Position numbers and translations under genes: made by a program. Of a stretch of 64,000 bases of DNA, positions 25,020-34,931 are shown in pieces (position 1 is the stretch's first letter; each line of letters begins with the position of its first letter). The stretch is from Parafrankia discariae (lineage in GTDB: Bacteria > Actinomycetota > Actinomycetes > Frankiales > Frankiaceae), in NCBI RefSeq assembly GCF_000373365.1, contig NZ_KB891159.1:62001-126000 (forward strand). Reading direction: 5' to 3'. Below the pieces are notes generated by a model. That model saw only the letters and a list, made by a program, of their open reading frames with translations, was not told the DNA's origin and made no database searches.

Positions 25020-26207
25020 ATGCGGGTCGGTTTCCTGGTCGAGCAGATACTGGCGCCGGTCCCCGGGGGGACCGGAAGGTACTCCGCGGAGCTCGCCGCC
25101 GCCCTGGCCCGGACCGCGGATCCCGGGGACGGTGTCGTCGGGTGGTGCGCCTTGCGGCGGGACACCTCCGCGGCGGCTCTGCCGGGTGTCCTCGGGCCGC
25201 TGCGGCTGGGCCTGCCGCGCCGGGCGCTGGCCGCGGCCTGGGCGCGCGGCACGGGCCCGACCCCGACCGGCGCGGACATCATCCACGCGCCGACCCTGCT
25301 CGTGCCCCCACCCGGCCGGCGGGGCCGGGCCGCCGGTGCGACCCGGGCCGGGCAGCGGCTGGTGGTCACCGTGCACGACGCCGTCCCGTGGACGCACCCC
25401 GAGACCCTGACGCCGCACGGCGTCCGCTGGCACCGGGAGATGGGGGAGCGGGTCGCCCGGCACGCCGACGCGGTGATCGTGCCGACCCGGGCCGTCGCGG
25501 CCGACATCCGGGAGCAACTGCCGATCGACGCGCGGCGGCTGCACGTGATCGGTGAGGGGGTCGCCGAGGCGGTGCTGCGGGTGCCGCCGGACGCGGATCA
25601 CCGGGCCGCCCGGCTGGGCCTGCCCGAACGGGGGTACCTGCTCACCCTGGCCACGATGGAGCCGCGCAAGGGCCTGGACACCCTGCTCGCCGCCCTGCGT
25701 CACCCGGACGCGCCCGACCTTCCGCTGGTGCACGTCGGAGCGGCCGGCTGGGGTGATCTCGGTCCCGCCGCGACCGGGCCCGGGGGCTTCGCCGAGCTTG
25801 CCGCGTCCGGGCGGTTCCTTGGTCTCGGCCGGATCAGTGACGAAGATCTCGCCGTGGTGCTCTCCCGGGCGACCGTGCTGGTCGCGCCGAGTCGCTCCGA
25901 GGGCTTCGGCCTGCCGGTCATCGAGGCGATGGCGCACGGGGTGCCGGTGGTCGTCTCCGACACGCCGGCTCTCGTCGAGGTCGCCGGCGACGCGGCACTG
26001 GTGGCCCGGATCGGTGATCCGGCCGGCTTCGCCGAGGCGCTCGCGCGTATCGTCCAGAATCCCCGGCTACACAGTCGTTTGTCGCGTTCCGGACCGGTCC
26101 GTGCGGCGGGATATACCTGGAATGGGGCGGCGCGATCGTGCTGGGAGCTCTACCGTCGAATCAGCGGCTCCCCTGCCGTGTCCGTCGCCGACGACGGGCG
26201 GGCGTAG
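25020..26207 (+). CDS. GT4-family glycosyltransferase
   Basis: A 395-residue GT-B enzyme. It begins MRVGFLVEQILAPVPGGTGR, where the glycine-rich loop follows strand 1. VVTVHDAVPWTHPE is near 117, ATMEPRKGLDTLLAAL near 210 and VAPSRSEGFGLPVIEAMAHG near 285, with the donor-binding E-x7-E. The ATG at 25020 follows GCGGGGGAG. The frame continues upstream through the palindrome but has no ribosome site. It leads a run of four sugar-handling genes on the same strand. Confidence 0.87.
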   Translation: MRVGFLVEQILAPVPGGTGRYSAELAAALARTADPGDGVVGWCALRRDTSAAALPGVLGPLRLGLPRRALAAAWARGTGPTPTGADIIHAPTLLVPPPGRRGRAAGATRAGQRLVVTVHDAVPWTHPETLTPHGVRWHREMGERVARHADAVIVPTRAVAADIREQLPIDARRLHVIGEGVAEAVLRVPPDADHRAARLGLPERGYLLTLATMEPRKGLDTLLAALRHPDAPDLPLVHVGAAGWGDLGPAATGPGGFAELAASGRFLGLGRISDEDLAVVLSRATVLVAPSRSEGFGLPVIEAMAHGVPVVVSDTPALVEVAGDAALVARIGDPAGFAEALARIVQNPRLHSRLSRSGPVRAAGYTWNGAARSCWELYRRISGSPAVSVADDGRA

Positions 26208-26272
26208 TGTTGCCCCCGTTGAGAAGCAAGCGGCCACACTGAATTCAGGCGGCACGTCTCGGAAGGAGCGCC

Positions 26273-27403
26273 GTGGGACCCCGGGTGCTCGTTGATGCGA
26301 CCTCGGTTCCGGCCGACCGCGGTGGTGTCGGGCGGTATGTCGACGGGCTCGTCGCTGCTCTGGGCGCGGCCGGCGCCGACATGGCGCTGGTGTGCCAGCG
26401 ATCGGACGAGGAACGCTACAGCCGGATGGCGCCGCGGGCGACCGTCCTGTCGGGCCCGGCGGCCATCGCGCACCGGCCGGCGCGGCTGGCGTGGGAGCAG
26501 ACAGGCCTTCCGCTCGTCGCCGAACAGGTGAACGCGGATGTCATCCACTCGCCGCACTACACGATGCCACTACGCGCGCAGCGGCCGGTGTGCGTGACCA
26601 TCCACGACGTCACGTTCTTCACCGAGCCGGAGATGCACACGGCGGTGAAGGGCACGTTCTTCCGGTCGGCGATGCGGACGGCGGTGCGCCGGGCGAGCCG
26701 CATCATCGTCCCCTCGAAGGCGACCCGCGACGAGCTCGTCCGCGTTCTCGAGGGCGAGTCGACGACGACCGACGTCGCCTATCACGGGGTGGACACGACC
26801 ACGTTCCACCCGCCGACGGAGGAGGACCGGCGCCGGGTGCGGTTGCGCCTCGGCCTCGGTGACACCCGCTATGTGGCCTTCCTCGGAATGCTCGAACCGC
26901 GCAAGAACGTCCCGAACCTGATTCGCGGCTGGGCGGAGGCGGTGCACTGGCGTGACGAGCCGCCGGCGCTCGTGCTGGCCGGCGGCTCCGGCTGGGATGA
27001 CGACGTCGACGCGGCCGTGGCCTCGGTGCCGAGCCACCTGCGGGTGATCCGGCCCGGCTACCTGCGCTTCTCCGACCTGCCGGGCTATCTCGGCGGTTCG
27101 GAGCTGGTCGCCTACCCGTCGCACGGCGAGGGCTTCGGCCTGCCGGTGCTGGAGGCGATGGCCTGCGGCGCCCCGGTGCTGACCACCCCGCGCCTGTCGC
27201 TGCCCGAGGTCGGCGGCGACGCGGTCGCCTACACCCAGCCCGACCCGGACTCGATCGCCCGCGAGATGAGCGCGCTGCTCGACGACGCCGAGCGCCGCGC
27301 CCAGCTCGCCGCGGCCGGGCTCGCCCGGTCCCACGAGTTCACCTGGGCGGCCTCCGCGGAGGCCCACCTGGCGAGCTACGCCCGCGCGGTGGCCGACGCC
27401 TGA
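26273..27403 (+). CDS. GT4-family glycosyltransferase
   Basis: A 376-residue GT-B enzyme related to the preceding gene. The opening is RVLVDATSVPADRGGVGRY. VTIHDVTFFTEPEMH and IIVPSKATRDEL lie in the first half. GMLEPRKNVPNLIRGWAEA and AYPSHGEGFGLPVLEAMACG form the donor site. The GTG start has GGAAGGAG five bases upstream. Together with the 25020 gene it could add successive residues of one oligosaccharide. Donor sugars cannot be inferred. Confidence 0.87.
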   Translation: MGPRVLVDATSVPADRGGVGRYVDGLVAALGAAGADMALVCQRSDEERYSRMAPRATVLSGPAAIAHRPARLAWEQTGLPLVAEQVNADVIHSPHYTMPLRAQRPVCVTIHDVTFFTEPEMHTAVKGTFFRSAMRTAVRRASRIIVPSKATRDELVRVLEGESTTTDVAYHGVDTTTFHPPTEEDRRRVRLRLGLGDTRYVAFLGMLEPRKNVPNLIRGWAEAVHWRDEPPALVLAGGSGWDDDVDAAVASVPSHLRVIRPGYLRFSDLPGYLGGSELVAYPSHGEGFGLPVLEAMACGAPVLTTPRLSLPEVGGDAVAYTQPDPDSIAREMSALLDDAERRAQLAAAGLARSHEFTWAASAEAHLASYARAVADA

Positions 27404-27504
27404 CGGCTCCGGCCCAGGCGCCTGACCGCCCCGGCCCGGAAGCCTGACCACCCGGCTCGCCGGGCCGGTGCGGCGGCCGGCGGCTGACGCGCTACGGTTC
27501 CCCG

Positions 27505-28416
27505 GTGGACAAGCCGGAGATCCGGGTCATCGTCGTCACCTTCCGCTCCGGGGAGGTCATCGGAACCTTCCTGGACTCGCTGACGAAGTCGACCACCCGC
27601 CCCTACGAGGTCGTGGTGGTCGACAACTCGCCGCAGGTGGACGTCGGCACCCGCGCCGCCGGTGAGCGGCCCGAGGTCACCCTGCTGCGCCCCGGCCGCA
27701 ACCTCGGCTACGGCACCGCGGCGAACCGCGGGGCGGCCGGCGCCGGCGCCCCCTGGCTGGTCGTCGCCAACGCCGACATCGCCTTCGGGCCCGGCAGCCT
27801 CGACGAGCTGATCGCCGCCGCCGACCGCTGGCCCGGCGGCGGCGCCTTCGGCCCCGGCATCACCAACCCGGACGGCGCCCTCTACCCCTCCGCCCGCGAC
27901 CTGCCGTCGCTGGGGCGCGGCATCGGCCACGCCCTGTTCGGCTGGTGCTGGCCGACGAACCCGTGGACGGCGTCCTACCGCCGCGAGCGCGGGGCCCCGC
28001 GGGAGATGACGGCCGGCTGGCTCTCCGGTTCCTGCCAGCTGCTGCGCCGGGAGGTCTTCGAGGGCGTCGGCGGCTTCGACGAGTCGTACTTCATGTTCAT
28101 GGAGGACGTCGACCTGGGCCGGCGTATCGGGCTGGCCGACCGGCAGCTCGTCTACGTCCCGTCGGCGGTCGTCGAGCACCTCGGCGGGCACTCGACGAAG
28201 CGGTCGTCGCGGAAGATGGTGCTCGCCCACCACCGGAGCATGATCCGCTACCTGTGGCGGCAGTACGACCGGCCGGCCCAGCTGCCGCTGCGGGTGGCGC
28301 TCACCGTCGGCCTGGGTGCCCGGCTGCTGCTGACCCTGGCGTTCGCCCGCGACAGCGCCGGCGCGCGCGCGACCCGCTCCGCCGAACTGCTCACCTCCGC
28401 CCGCAAGCCACGCTGA
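27505..28416 (+). CDS. wbbL: WbbL-type rhamnosyltransferase (GT2)
   Basis: A 303-residue GT-A enzyme. Motifs: VIVVTFRSGEVIGTFLDSL, VVDNS, RNLGYGTAANRGA, VVANADIAFGPGSLDEL near 90, SGSCQLLRREVFEGVGGFDE near 180 and FMEDVDLGRRI near 197. The whole protein matches N-acetylglucosaminyl-diphospho-decaprenol L-rhamnosyltransferase, which puts rhamnose on decaprenyl-PP-GlcNAc to build the arabinogalactan linker in mycobacteria. In mycobacteria this gene is followed by an NDP-sugar pyrophosphorylase, as here. The precise linker in this organism is inferred. GTG start; the ribosome site is weak. Confidence 0.78.
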   Translation: MDKPEIRVIVVTFRSGEVIGTFLDSLTKSTTRPYEVVVVDNSPQVDVGTRAAGERPEVTLLRPGRNLGYGTAANRGAAGAGAPWLVVANADIAFGPGSLDELIAAADRWPGGGAFGPGITNPDGALYPSARDLPSLGRGIGHALFGWCWPTNPWTASYRRERGAPREMTAGWLSGSCQLLRREVFEGVGGFDESYFMFMEDVDLGRRIGLADRQLVYVPSAVVEHLGGHSTKRSSRKMVLAHHRSMIRYLWRQYDRPAQLPLRVALTVGLGARLLLTLAFARDSAGARATRSAELLTSARKPR

Positions 28417-28598
28417 GGCCGCGGTCGCGGCCGGCTCCCGCGGGACCGCCGCGGGGCCCCGCGGCCTCCGTGACCCCCGCGGGACATGAACGCCGGCCCG
28501 ACGATGTGTGTCCAGCCTGTGGCCTCTCGTTGAGCATGGGGGTCACCCGGCCGGGCACACGCAACCGACTCGGACGTGCTCTGCGACACTGACGCCCC

Positions 28599-29672
28599 AT
28601 GGACGCAGTGATGCTGGTCGGCGGGCAGGGAACCCGTCTCCGCCCGTTGACGATGTCGGCACCGAAGCCGATGTTGCCGGTCGCCGGCGTGCCGGTGACG
28701 GCCCACATGCTCGCCCGGGCCCGCGACGCGGGGATCACCCGGGTGGTCCTCGCCACCTCGTACCGGGCCGAGGTCTTCGAGGAGTACTTCGGCGACGGTT
28801 CCGGGCACGGCCTCGAACTCGAATACGTCACCGAGACCGAGCCGCTGGGCACCGGTGGCGCCATCCGTAACGTCGCCAGCCGGCTGCGCTCCGGCGCCGA
28901 CGAGCCGGTGGTCATCTTCAACGGCGACATTCTCTCCGGCCTCGACATCGGCGCCCTCGTCGAGCGGCACACCACCGCCGACGCGGCCGTCACCCTCCAC
29001 CTCACCAGGGTCGACGACCCGCGTGCCTTCGGTGTCGTCCCGACCGACCCGGCGGGCCGGGTCACCGCCTTCCTCGAGAAGACCCCCGATCCCCCCACCA
29101 ACCTCATCAACGCCGGCTGCTACGTCTTCCGCCGCTCGGTGATCGACACCATTCCCGCCGGACGTCCGGTCTCGGTCGAACGGGAGACCTTCCCCTCCCT
29201 GCTCACCGGCGGGGTGCCGGTGGTCGGCTACCCGGACGACACCTACTGGCTCGACCTCGGGACGCCGGCGGCGTTCGTCCTCGGCTCGCGGGACCTCGTC
29301 ACCGGGCGGATGCCGTCCTCGGCGCTGCCCGGGCCGATCGGGGACCGCCTCGTGCTGCCCGGGTCCACGGTGGCCACCGACGCGAAGATCGGCGGTGGCT
29401 CGACGATCGGCGCGGGCGCCTCGGTCGGCACCGGCGCGCGCATCGACGGCTCGGTGCTGTTCGACCGGGCGTCCGTGGGCGCGGGCGCGTACGTGCGCGA
29501 CAGCGTCGTCGGCCGCGAGGCCGTGATCGGCAACGGGGTGGTGCTCGAGAACGTCGTCATCGGCGACGGCGCCGTCATCGAGCCGGGCAACGAGCTGCGC
29601 GCCGGGGCCCGGGTGTTCCCGGGCGCGGTGCTCGGCGCCGGCGCCGTCCGGTTCAGCTCCGACCGAGCCTGA
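28599..29672 (+). CDS. Sugar-1-phosphate nucleotidyltransferase (ManB/ManC-type NDP-mannose pyrophosphorylase)
   Basis: A 357-residue enzyme. The catalytic domain opens AVMLVGGQGTRLRPLTMSAP, with KPMLPVAGVPV, FNGDILSGLD (metal-binding Asp near 109) and LINAGCYVFRRS. Residues 255-350 are a left-handed beta-helix of I-G-G-G-S-T-I-G-type hexapeptides. The family makes GDP-mannose or dTDP-/UDP-sugars. The mycobacterial orthologue next to wbbL is annotated as GTP:mannose-1-phosphate guanylyltransferase, which fits manA at 62101. Its 3' end overlaps the convergent sensor kinase gene by 20 bases. Confidence 0.83.
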   Translation: MDAVMLVGGQGTRLRPLTMSAPKPMLPVAGVPVTAHMLARARDAGITRVVLATSYRAEVFEEYFGDGSGHGLELEYVTETEPLGTGGAIRNVASRLRSGADEPVVIFNGDILSGLDIGALVERHTTADAAVTLHLTRVDDPRAFGVVPTDPAGRVTAFLEKTPDPPTNLINAGCYVFRRSVIDTIPAGRPVSVERETFPSLLTGGVPVVGYPDDTYWLDLGTPAAFVLGSRDLVTGRMPSSALPGPIGDRLVLPGSTVATDAKIGGGSTIGAGASVGTGARIDGSVLFDRASVGAGAYVRDSVVGREAVIGNGVVLENVVIGDGAVIEPGNELRAGARVFPGAVLGAGAVRFSSDRA

Positions 29673-32406
29673 CGGCCCGGCCGGCCGACCAGGCGAGCTC
29701 CACGCACACCTGGCCGTCGTCGACGTCCGCGCTGACCGAGAGCACCCCGCCACCGGCGGTCCCCTCGGTCGGCGCGCTCTCCTCGGCCGCCTGGGTCACC
29801 GCGGCGAGCTCGGTCACCGTGGCCAGCGCGGCGGGCTCCGGCGGGGCGGAGGCCGGGTAGGTCAGGAAGAGCCGGCCGTCCCCCTCGTCGCAGAGCAGGG
29901 TGAGGACGGCGTGCCCCGCCCCCGCCGCCGGGATGGCGCGCAGCAGTCCGGGCAGCACGGCGGCGAGCCGCTCCCGCGCCCGCGCGGGAATCCGCGGCGC
30001 CTCGCCGGCCACCCGCACCTCAAGGTCCAGCCCGCGGGCCCGCGCCTCGAAGACGGGCTCGGCGAGACTGCCCAGCGCCCCGGTCGCACCCGTGACCAGC
30101 GCCCGCCGGACGGCAGTCGCGTGCCGGCCGCACCGCTCGCGCACCGCCGGGTCGCCGGGGTCGAGCAGCCCGTCGGCGACCGCCTCCAGCAGCGGCAGGA
30201 CCTCCCGCTCGACTGTCGCGAGGCCGCGGGCCCGGTCCTGGCGGATCGCGGCCGCGGACCGCGCGGCCGCGGCCTGCCCGGTCTCCGCCGCCACGGCGCG
30301 GGCGACCTGGTCCGCGGTGCGCCGCAGCAGCGGGCCGCCCATCGACACCATGACCTGCATGGCGATCTGGCCGTTCGTCGCGGTCAGCAGCTGGGCGAGC
30401 GCGAGCGGGCCGGTGCCCGCGCCCCGGAGCACGAGCAGGTCGAGCACCGTCACGGTGGCGGCGATCGCCACGATCCACTCGACGAACAACCGGGACACCG
30501 CCAGCAACGCCAGCAGCAGCGGCAGGATGAGGACCGGCCAGGTGCTGATCCTGCTCGGCGGCCCGCCCGTTCCCGCGGCGGCGTCGGCGTGGGTGGGCGC
30601 GATGTTGAAGCCGACCGCCGTCGTCACCGCCAGCGCCAGCGCCATCAGGACGATCGCCTCGGCGCGGTGCAGCGGCCGGTGGTAGGCCGTCCAGGCGGCG
30701 GGCAGCACCACGAGGGCCATCGCCAGCCAGTGCAGCACGGCGGCGGGCACCGACCGGCTCGACGGCGCGACGAAGACCAGGACGACGACGGTGCAGAAGA
30801 ACCAGAGCGCCGTCACGGCGGCGACCGTCCGGCGCAGGCCGGCGGCGTAGGAGTCCCGGAGCTCGGCCGCGGTGGTGCCGGCCGCAGTCGACGGGGACCC
30901 GGCCCACCGCCCGCCCGACCCGGCCCACCACCCCCGGTACCCGGCCCACCACCTTCGGGGCCGCGGGCTGGTGCCTCTGTGGTGGGCCGGCCGGTGGGCG
31001 GGTGGCCGGGCGGAGTGGCGCCCCGCCGCCCGCCCACCACCGGTCTCCCCGCGGCGTTCTCCGCCGTTCTCCCCGCCGATCCAGGTCAGCCGGGCGGTGG
31101 TCCCGCGACCGGGCTCGGAGGTGATGGTGGCCTGCCCGCCGATCTCCGCCATCCGCGCGTGCACCGACCGGGCCAGCCCGAGCCGGTCGCCGGAGACGTC
31201 GCCGGCCACGAACCCGGCCCCCTGGTCCGACACGATGACGGTGACCGCCCCGTCGGGGCGCCGCCAGCGCACCTCGAGCGCGGCGCGGTCCGTCCCGGCG
31301 TGCCGGCGCACGTTGGCGAGAAGCTCCTGGGCCGCCCCGGCCAGCGCCACCACCACCTCGTGGGGAAGATCCGTCGCGGGCAGCGCCCGGACGTCCACCC
31401 GCAGGCCGCGGGCCCGCGTGACGGCGACCACCCGCCGCATCGGCTGGGCCAGGTCGCGCGTTCCGCCGGCGGTGCCGTCCAGCATCGACCGGACGGCCTC
31501 GATCGCGTGGCGGCACTGCTCGGCGGTGAGCTGCCCGGGCCCGACCGGCGGTCCGCCCGGCTGGTCCGGTCTGCCCGGCTGGTCCGGCCTGCCGGGCCCA
31601 CCTGGCCCGCTCCGTCCGCTGTGAGAGGCACCGCCGCCCCAGGCGATGCCGGTGAGCGTGTTCAGGACGGTGTCGTGCAGCACCCGCTCCCGCTCGCGCT
31701 CGTCCCGCAGCCGGGCCGCGGCGACCGCGGCCACCTCCTGCTCGGCCGCGGCCGTGGTGAGGCGGGCGTCGGCGTCCAGCGCGATCGCCCGCAGCCGGTC
31801 GACGGCCAGCCGGAAGAGCTGCGCCAGCCCGGCGAGCATCACGACCCCGACGACCGCCCGTTTCAGCGGGGTGTGGTTCCCGCCGAGGGCGGGATCGTCC
31901 AGGGTGACCTGGGCGACCACCGCGCCGCCGAGGAGCGCCGCGACCATCGCGGTGATCACGACGGCGTGGGTGCGGCGGCCGTACACCGTCGCGGCGACGA
32001 GCGCCGCGTGGGTCGCGGTGGAGAACACCCAGGTGCCGGAGCCGCCCACCGAATCCGGTGGCAGCCAGAGCACCGCGCCGGCGCTGGTGATGATCGCGAG
32101 GGCCACGTTCCCGGCGACGAGGCGGCGGGGGAGCGCCTGCCGGGCGAGGCAGACGGCCACGAAGAGGACACCCCAGGCCGCCGTGACCACGGCCGCGCCG
32201 AGCCCGACCGGATGGTCCGCGTACCAGGACCGCCACACGATGACGTAGCCGACGAGAACGGCGATATTCAGCGTACGGATGACCGCGAAAGCGCGCACCA
32301 TGACCGTGTCGAGTGCATGGAGGGCGTTTGCCGGCACGTTCGCAAGTCTGGACCGCGCCGGATGCTTCTGGGACCGCTTGCGGCGAAGTGCGCGCGACTG
32401 CGCCAT
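29653..32406 (-). CDS. Double-module NarL-type sensor histidine kinase, second module degenerate
   Basis: A 917-residue membrane protein. Module 1 has six helices (about 40-205), a HisKA_3 phosphoacceptor helix with RERVLHDTVLNTLTGIA (His near 244), and an HATPase with ELLANVRRHA (361-370), SDQGAGF and DRLGLARSV. Module 2 (about 520-917) repeats the plan: helices, a coiled segment, then an ATPase-like tail. It lacks a phosphoacceptor His and the D-x-G loops. No response regulator gene is in the window, so it is an orphan here. The start is ATG at 32406; the longer upstream frame is an Arg-rich shadow of the transglycosylase gene. Confidence 0.75.
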   Translation of the reverse strand: MAQSRALRRKRSQKHPARSRLANVPANALHALDTVMVRAFAVIRTLNIAVLVGYVIVWRSWYADHPVGLGAAVVTAAWGVLFVAVCLARQALPRRLVAGNVALAIITSAGAVLWLPPDSVGGSGTWVFSTATHAALVAATVYGRRTHAVVITAMVAALLGGAVVAQVTLDDPALGGNHTPLKRAVVGVVMLAGLAQLFRLAVDRLRAIALDADARLTTAAAEQEVAAVAAARLRDERERERVLHDTVLNTLTGIAWGGGASHSGRSGPGGPGRPDQPGRPDQPGGPPVGPGQLTAEQCRHAIEAVRSMLDGTAGGTRDLAQPMRRVVAVTRARGLRVDVRALPATDLPHEVVVALAGAAQELLANVRRHAGTDRAALEVRWRRPDGAVTVIVSDQGAGFVAGDVSGDRLGLARSVHARMAEIGGQATITSEPGRGTTARLTWIGGENGGERRGETGGGRAAGRHSARPPAHRPAHHRGTSPRPRRWWAGYRGWWAGSGGRWAGSPSTAAGTTAAELRDSYAAGLRRTVAAVTALWFFCTVVVLVFVAPSSRSVPAAVLHWLAMALVVLPAAWTAYHRPLHRAEAIVLMALALAVTTAVGFNIAPTHADAAAGTGGPPSRISTWPVLILPLLLALLAVSRLFVEWIVAIAATVTVLDLLVLRGAGTGPLALAQLLTATNGQIAMQVMVSMGGPLLRRTADQVARAVAAETGQAAAARSAAAIRQDRARGLATVEREVLPLLEAVADGLLDPGDPAVRERCGRHATAVRRALVTGATGALGSLAEPVFEARARGLDLEVRVAGEAPRIPARARERLAAVLPGLLRAIPAAGAGHAVLTLLCDEGDGRLFLTYPASAPPEPAALATVTELAAVTQAAEESAPTEGTAGGGVLSVSADVDDGQVCVELAWSAGRAVRLGRS

Positions 32407-32483
32407 CCGGCGCGACCCGCCTCCGTCGGGCGACCGGCTCTCGTTGATCTCCGGCTGGACGCCGGTTGGCGAACGCCTGTCTC

Positions 32484-34550
32484 TCAGGGTGATGCGGTGG
32501 GCGGGGGGCCGTCCGGGGCTGAAACGGCCGGCGGGGTCGTGACCGGGGTCGCCTCGCCCGGCGGCGCGGCCGAATCGGCGGCGGGCGGCACGGCTGCCGG
32601 TGGCGCGGTCGTGGGCGGCGCGATCGCGGGCGTGGTGGTCGCCGGCGGCGCGGTCGTGGGCGGTGCGGTCGCGGGCGGCGGGGTGGATGGTGTGCCGGCG
32701 GGCGGTGCGCCGGCCGGCGTCGTCGGCGTGCCGGTGGGTGGCCCGCTGGTCGGCGGCCCGCTGGCCGGAGGTCCGGTGGTCGGCGGCGTGCTGGGCGGTG
32801 GCGGGGCGGCCGGCGGGGCGAACGACTCCGGGTGGACGTTGCGGATGCGCAGGCGCACGACCGCGGGGCAGGCCCCGTCCGCGGGCTCGGCGGTGAGGGT
32901 GAGGACGATGCTGTCGTCCGCCAGCTCGGCGGTGGCGAGGCCGGCGCCGGGGATCCGGGCCAGCAACGCGGGCGCGGCGCTCGCGGCCTCGGCCGGCACG
33001 GTTCGGCGGCTCGTGGTGATCGCGGTTCCGGTGGTCGTGTCCACCCGCGTGTCGACGGTGACGTCGACGTCCGGCCACGGCGTGCGGGTCGCGGTGAGAT
33101 CGAGCGCCTCGTAGCCCGCGACATCGGGATCGAGGTCGGTGAGAGCGACGGTCAGGTCGGCCGCGCGCAGCGGCTCGCATCCCGGCGTCGGCGTCGGGCT
33201 CGGCGTCGCCGCGGGGGGTGAGGTACCCGGCGGGCTGGACGGCGCGCCGCCCTGGCCGTTCGGCGTCATCGCCACGATCGGCACGCCGTCCAGGGTCGGA
33301 GATCCGGAGCCGGCCCCGGACTCGGACCCGGAGCCTGAACCGGTTCCGGGAGCCGGCGTGGACGGCGGCAGCACCGCGGCGCCGCCCTGCCGGTAGCCGT
33401 TCAGGTAGGTCAGAACGGTGCGGACATAGGCGTCCGACGGGTTGTAGGCGAGAATCGCCGCGCGGAGCTGACCGGCGTCGGCCAGATCCCGGCCGTGGGC
33501 GCAGAGGTAGTAGCCGGCGGCCAGGGTGGCGTCGTAGATGTTGTGCGGGTCCTTGCGCCCGTCGCCGTTCCCGTCGCGGCCGGCCGTCCGCCAGGTGGTC
33601 GGGATGAACTGCATCGGCCCGACGGCGTGGTCGTAGGTCGTGTCGTCGTCCAGGGCGCCGCGGTCGCTGTCGCGGATCAGCGCGGTGCCGGCGGCGCCGT
33701 TGAGAGGCGGGCCGACGATGCGCCGGGTGACGGTGCCGTCGGCGGCGATGGGCCGCCCGGCGGCGTGCCCGGATTCGACCTTCCCGATGGCGGCGAGGAG
33801 CTCCCAGGGCAGGTGGCAGCCTGGTTCGTCCTCGGCGAGCCGGTCGGCCGCCTCCTTGTAGGCGGCCAGCAGCCGGGCGGGGACGCCCCGCGCCGCGGCG
33901 GTCAGGGTGATCGTCGTATGGGTGCCGCCCGGGTCGGCGGTCGCGTCCTCGGCGAGCGACTGCGAGGTGAGGGCGGTCGGATCGGGCGTCGCGGTCGGAC
34001 CGTTGGGGACCAGCTCGGGCATGGCCCAGTCGCCCGGGTGGACCGGCTGGGGAGCGGTGGTGCCGAGCTGGTCACGGTCGCCGCCGTCGTCGTCGTCGCG
34101 GGGTGCCCCCGCGGCGCAGAACAACATCAGGGCGGTCGCGAGCACGGTCGGCAGCACCGTCATGCGGACCACGCCCGACCGTCGGCTCCGGTGTGCCGGT
34201 GCCTGCCGCGCCGGCCTGGCGTGCCGGGCACCACGGGGGCTGGCGCCGGGGGGTCTGGCGGGGGGCGGGGGGCGCCGGTGCCGGGCCGTCCCGCCGCTCG
34301 GGCCGCCCTGCGCCGCCGGTGTCGCAGCCGGGCCCGAAACAACAGCCGGTAACACCGCGGTCCGAACTTCAGGAATACTCGCGCCGGTTGCCGGGACCGC
34401 CTTCCCCAACGGTCGATGACGGCCGGTGTCCTGCCGGGAGGCGCGTGGCTTTCCGTGCGCGTTGAACTGAACCTGCTGGCTCAATGATTCGCGTACAGAG
34501 GGAGGACCGGTCGTGGATTCACTAGGTCGGCGATGACGGCTCACCGGCAC
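32484..34550 (-). CDS. Membrane-anchored lytic murein transglycosylase (SLT type) with long Pro-rich linkers
   Basis: About 688 residues. A basic, Pro/Arg-rich cytoplasmic head (about 1-130) is followed by one hydrophobic helix (TVLPTVLATALMLFCAAGA). The catalytic domain has LLAAIGKVESGHAAG with the catalytic Glu near 259, then VGPMQFIPTTWRTAGRDGNG, DPHNIYDATLAAGYYLC and AILAYNPSDAYVRTVL. The last third has a strand-rich domain between Thr/Pro-rich linkers and ends in Pro-Thr repeats. It would cleave peptidoglycan glycan strands. The start is uncertain. GTG at 34550 has AGGAG just upstream; GTG at 34592 and ATG at 34163 are alternatives. Confidence 0.8.
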   Translation of the reverse strand: MPVSRHRRPSESTTGPPSVRESLSQQVQFNAHGKPRASRQDTGRHRPLGKAVPATGASIPEVRTAVLPAVVSGPAATPAAQGGPSGGTARHRRPPPPARPPGASPRGARHARPARQAPAHRSRRSGVVRMTVLPTVLATALMLFCAAGAPRDDDDGGDRDQLGTTAPQPVHPGDWAMPELVPNGPTATPDPTALTSQSLAEDATADPGGTHTTITLTAAARGVPARLLAAYKEAADRLAEDEPGCHLPWELLAAIGKVESGHAAGRPIAADGTVTRRIVGPPLNGAAGTALIRDSDRGALDDDTTYDHAVGPMQFIPTTWRTAGRDGNGDGRKDPHNIYDATLAAGYYLCAHGRDLADAGQLRAAILAYNPSDAYVRTVLTYLNGYRQGGAAVLPPSTPAPGTGSGSGSESGAGSGSPTLDGVPIVAMTPNGQGGAPSSPPGTSPPAATPSPTPTPGCEPLRAADLTVALTDLDPDVAGYEALDLTATRTPWPDVDVTVDTRVDTTTGTAITTSRRTVPAEAASAAPALLARIPGAGLATAELADDSIVLTLTAEPADGACPAVVRLRIRNVHPESFAPPAAPPPPSTPPTTGPPASGPPTSGPPTGTPTTPAGAPPAGTPSTPPPATAPPTTAPPATTTPAIAPPTTAPPAAVPPAADSAAPPGEATPVTTPPAVSAPDGPPPTASP

Positions 34551-34821
34551 GCTGCTCCTGGGCTCGGAGGCGCCCGACGGACAGTGCTCCACCTACCGGA
34601 CGCGGGGGCGCGTGTGACAAAACTACCTGTTCAGGACCCATAAGCCTGGTCCGGTGAAGGCGAAATCTCGCCGACCACCGGGCCAGGCAGGGCGCCGTGC
34701 GGCTGTGACGGAAGCCGTACGGCTGCTCGAGGGCCACGGACCGGTAGACGAGACCGGCCCGGAGCGGGCTGCCGGCTCTCTAGATCATCACTCTCCGTGA
34801 GAAATCCTGGTGCACTCGCGG

Positions 34822-34838
34822 CGGTTGATTGTCAACCG
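34822..34838. promoter_or_regulatory. 17-bp inverted repeat, operator-like
   Basis: CGGTTGA-TTG-TCAACCG, exact 7-bp arms in the intergenic region upstream of the transglycosylase gene. Size and symmetry fit a dimeric regulator site; no regulator can be named. Confidence 0.45.
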
Positions 34839-34931
34839 GGAGCCACGGTCTTCGCTACGGCGATGCGTTGCGAAACAGGACTGTGACAGAAAGTCCGGAC
34901 TGTCCGCTACCGAAACGGGAGGGTTCGGCCT

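Noticed and set aside
32407-33180. N-terminal extension of the sensor kinase frame
   Set aside because: Arg/His-rich shadow of the transglycosylase gene.
34551-34800. Possible c-di-AMP (ydaO) riboswitch ahead of the cell-wall hydrolase
   Set aside because: Such genes often have one, but the conserved core blocks could not be found on the minus strand.
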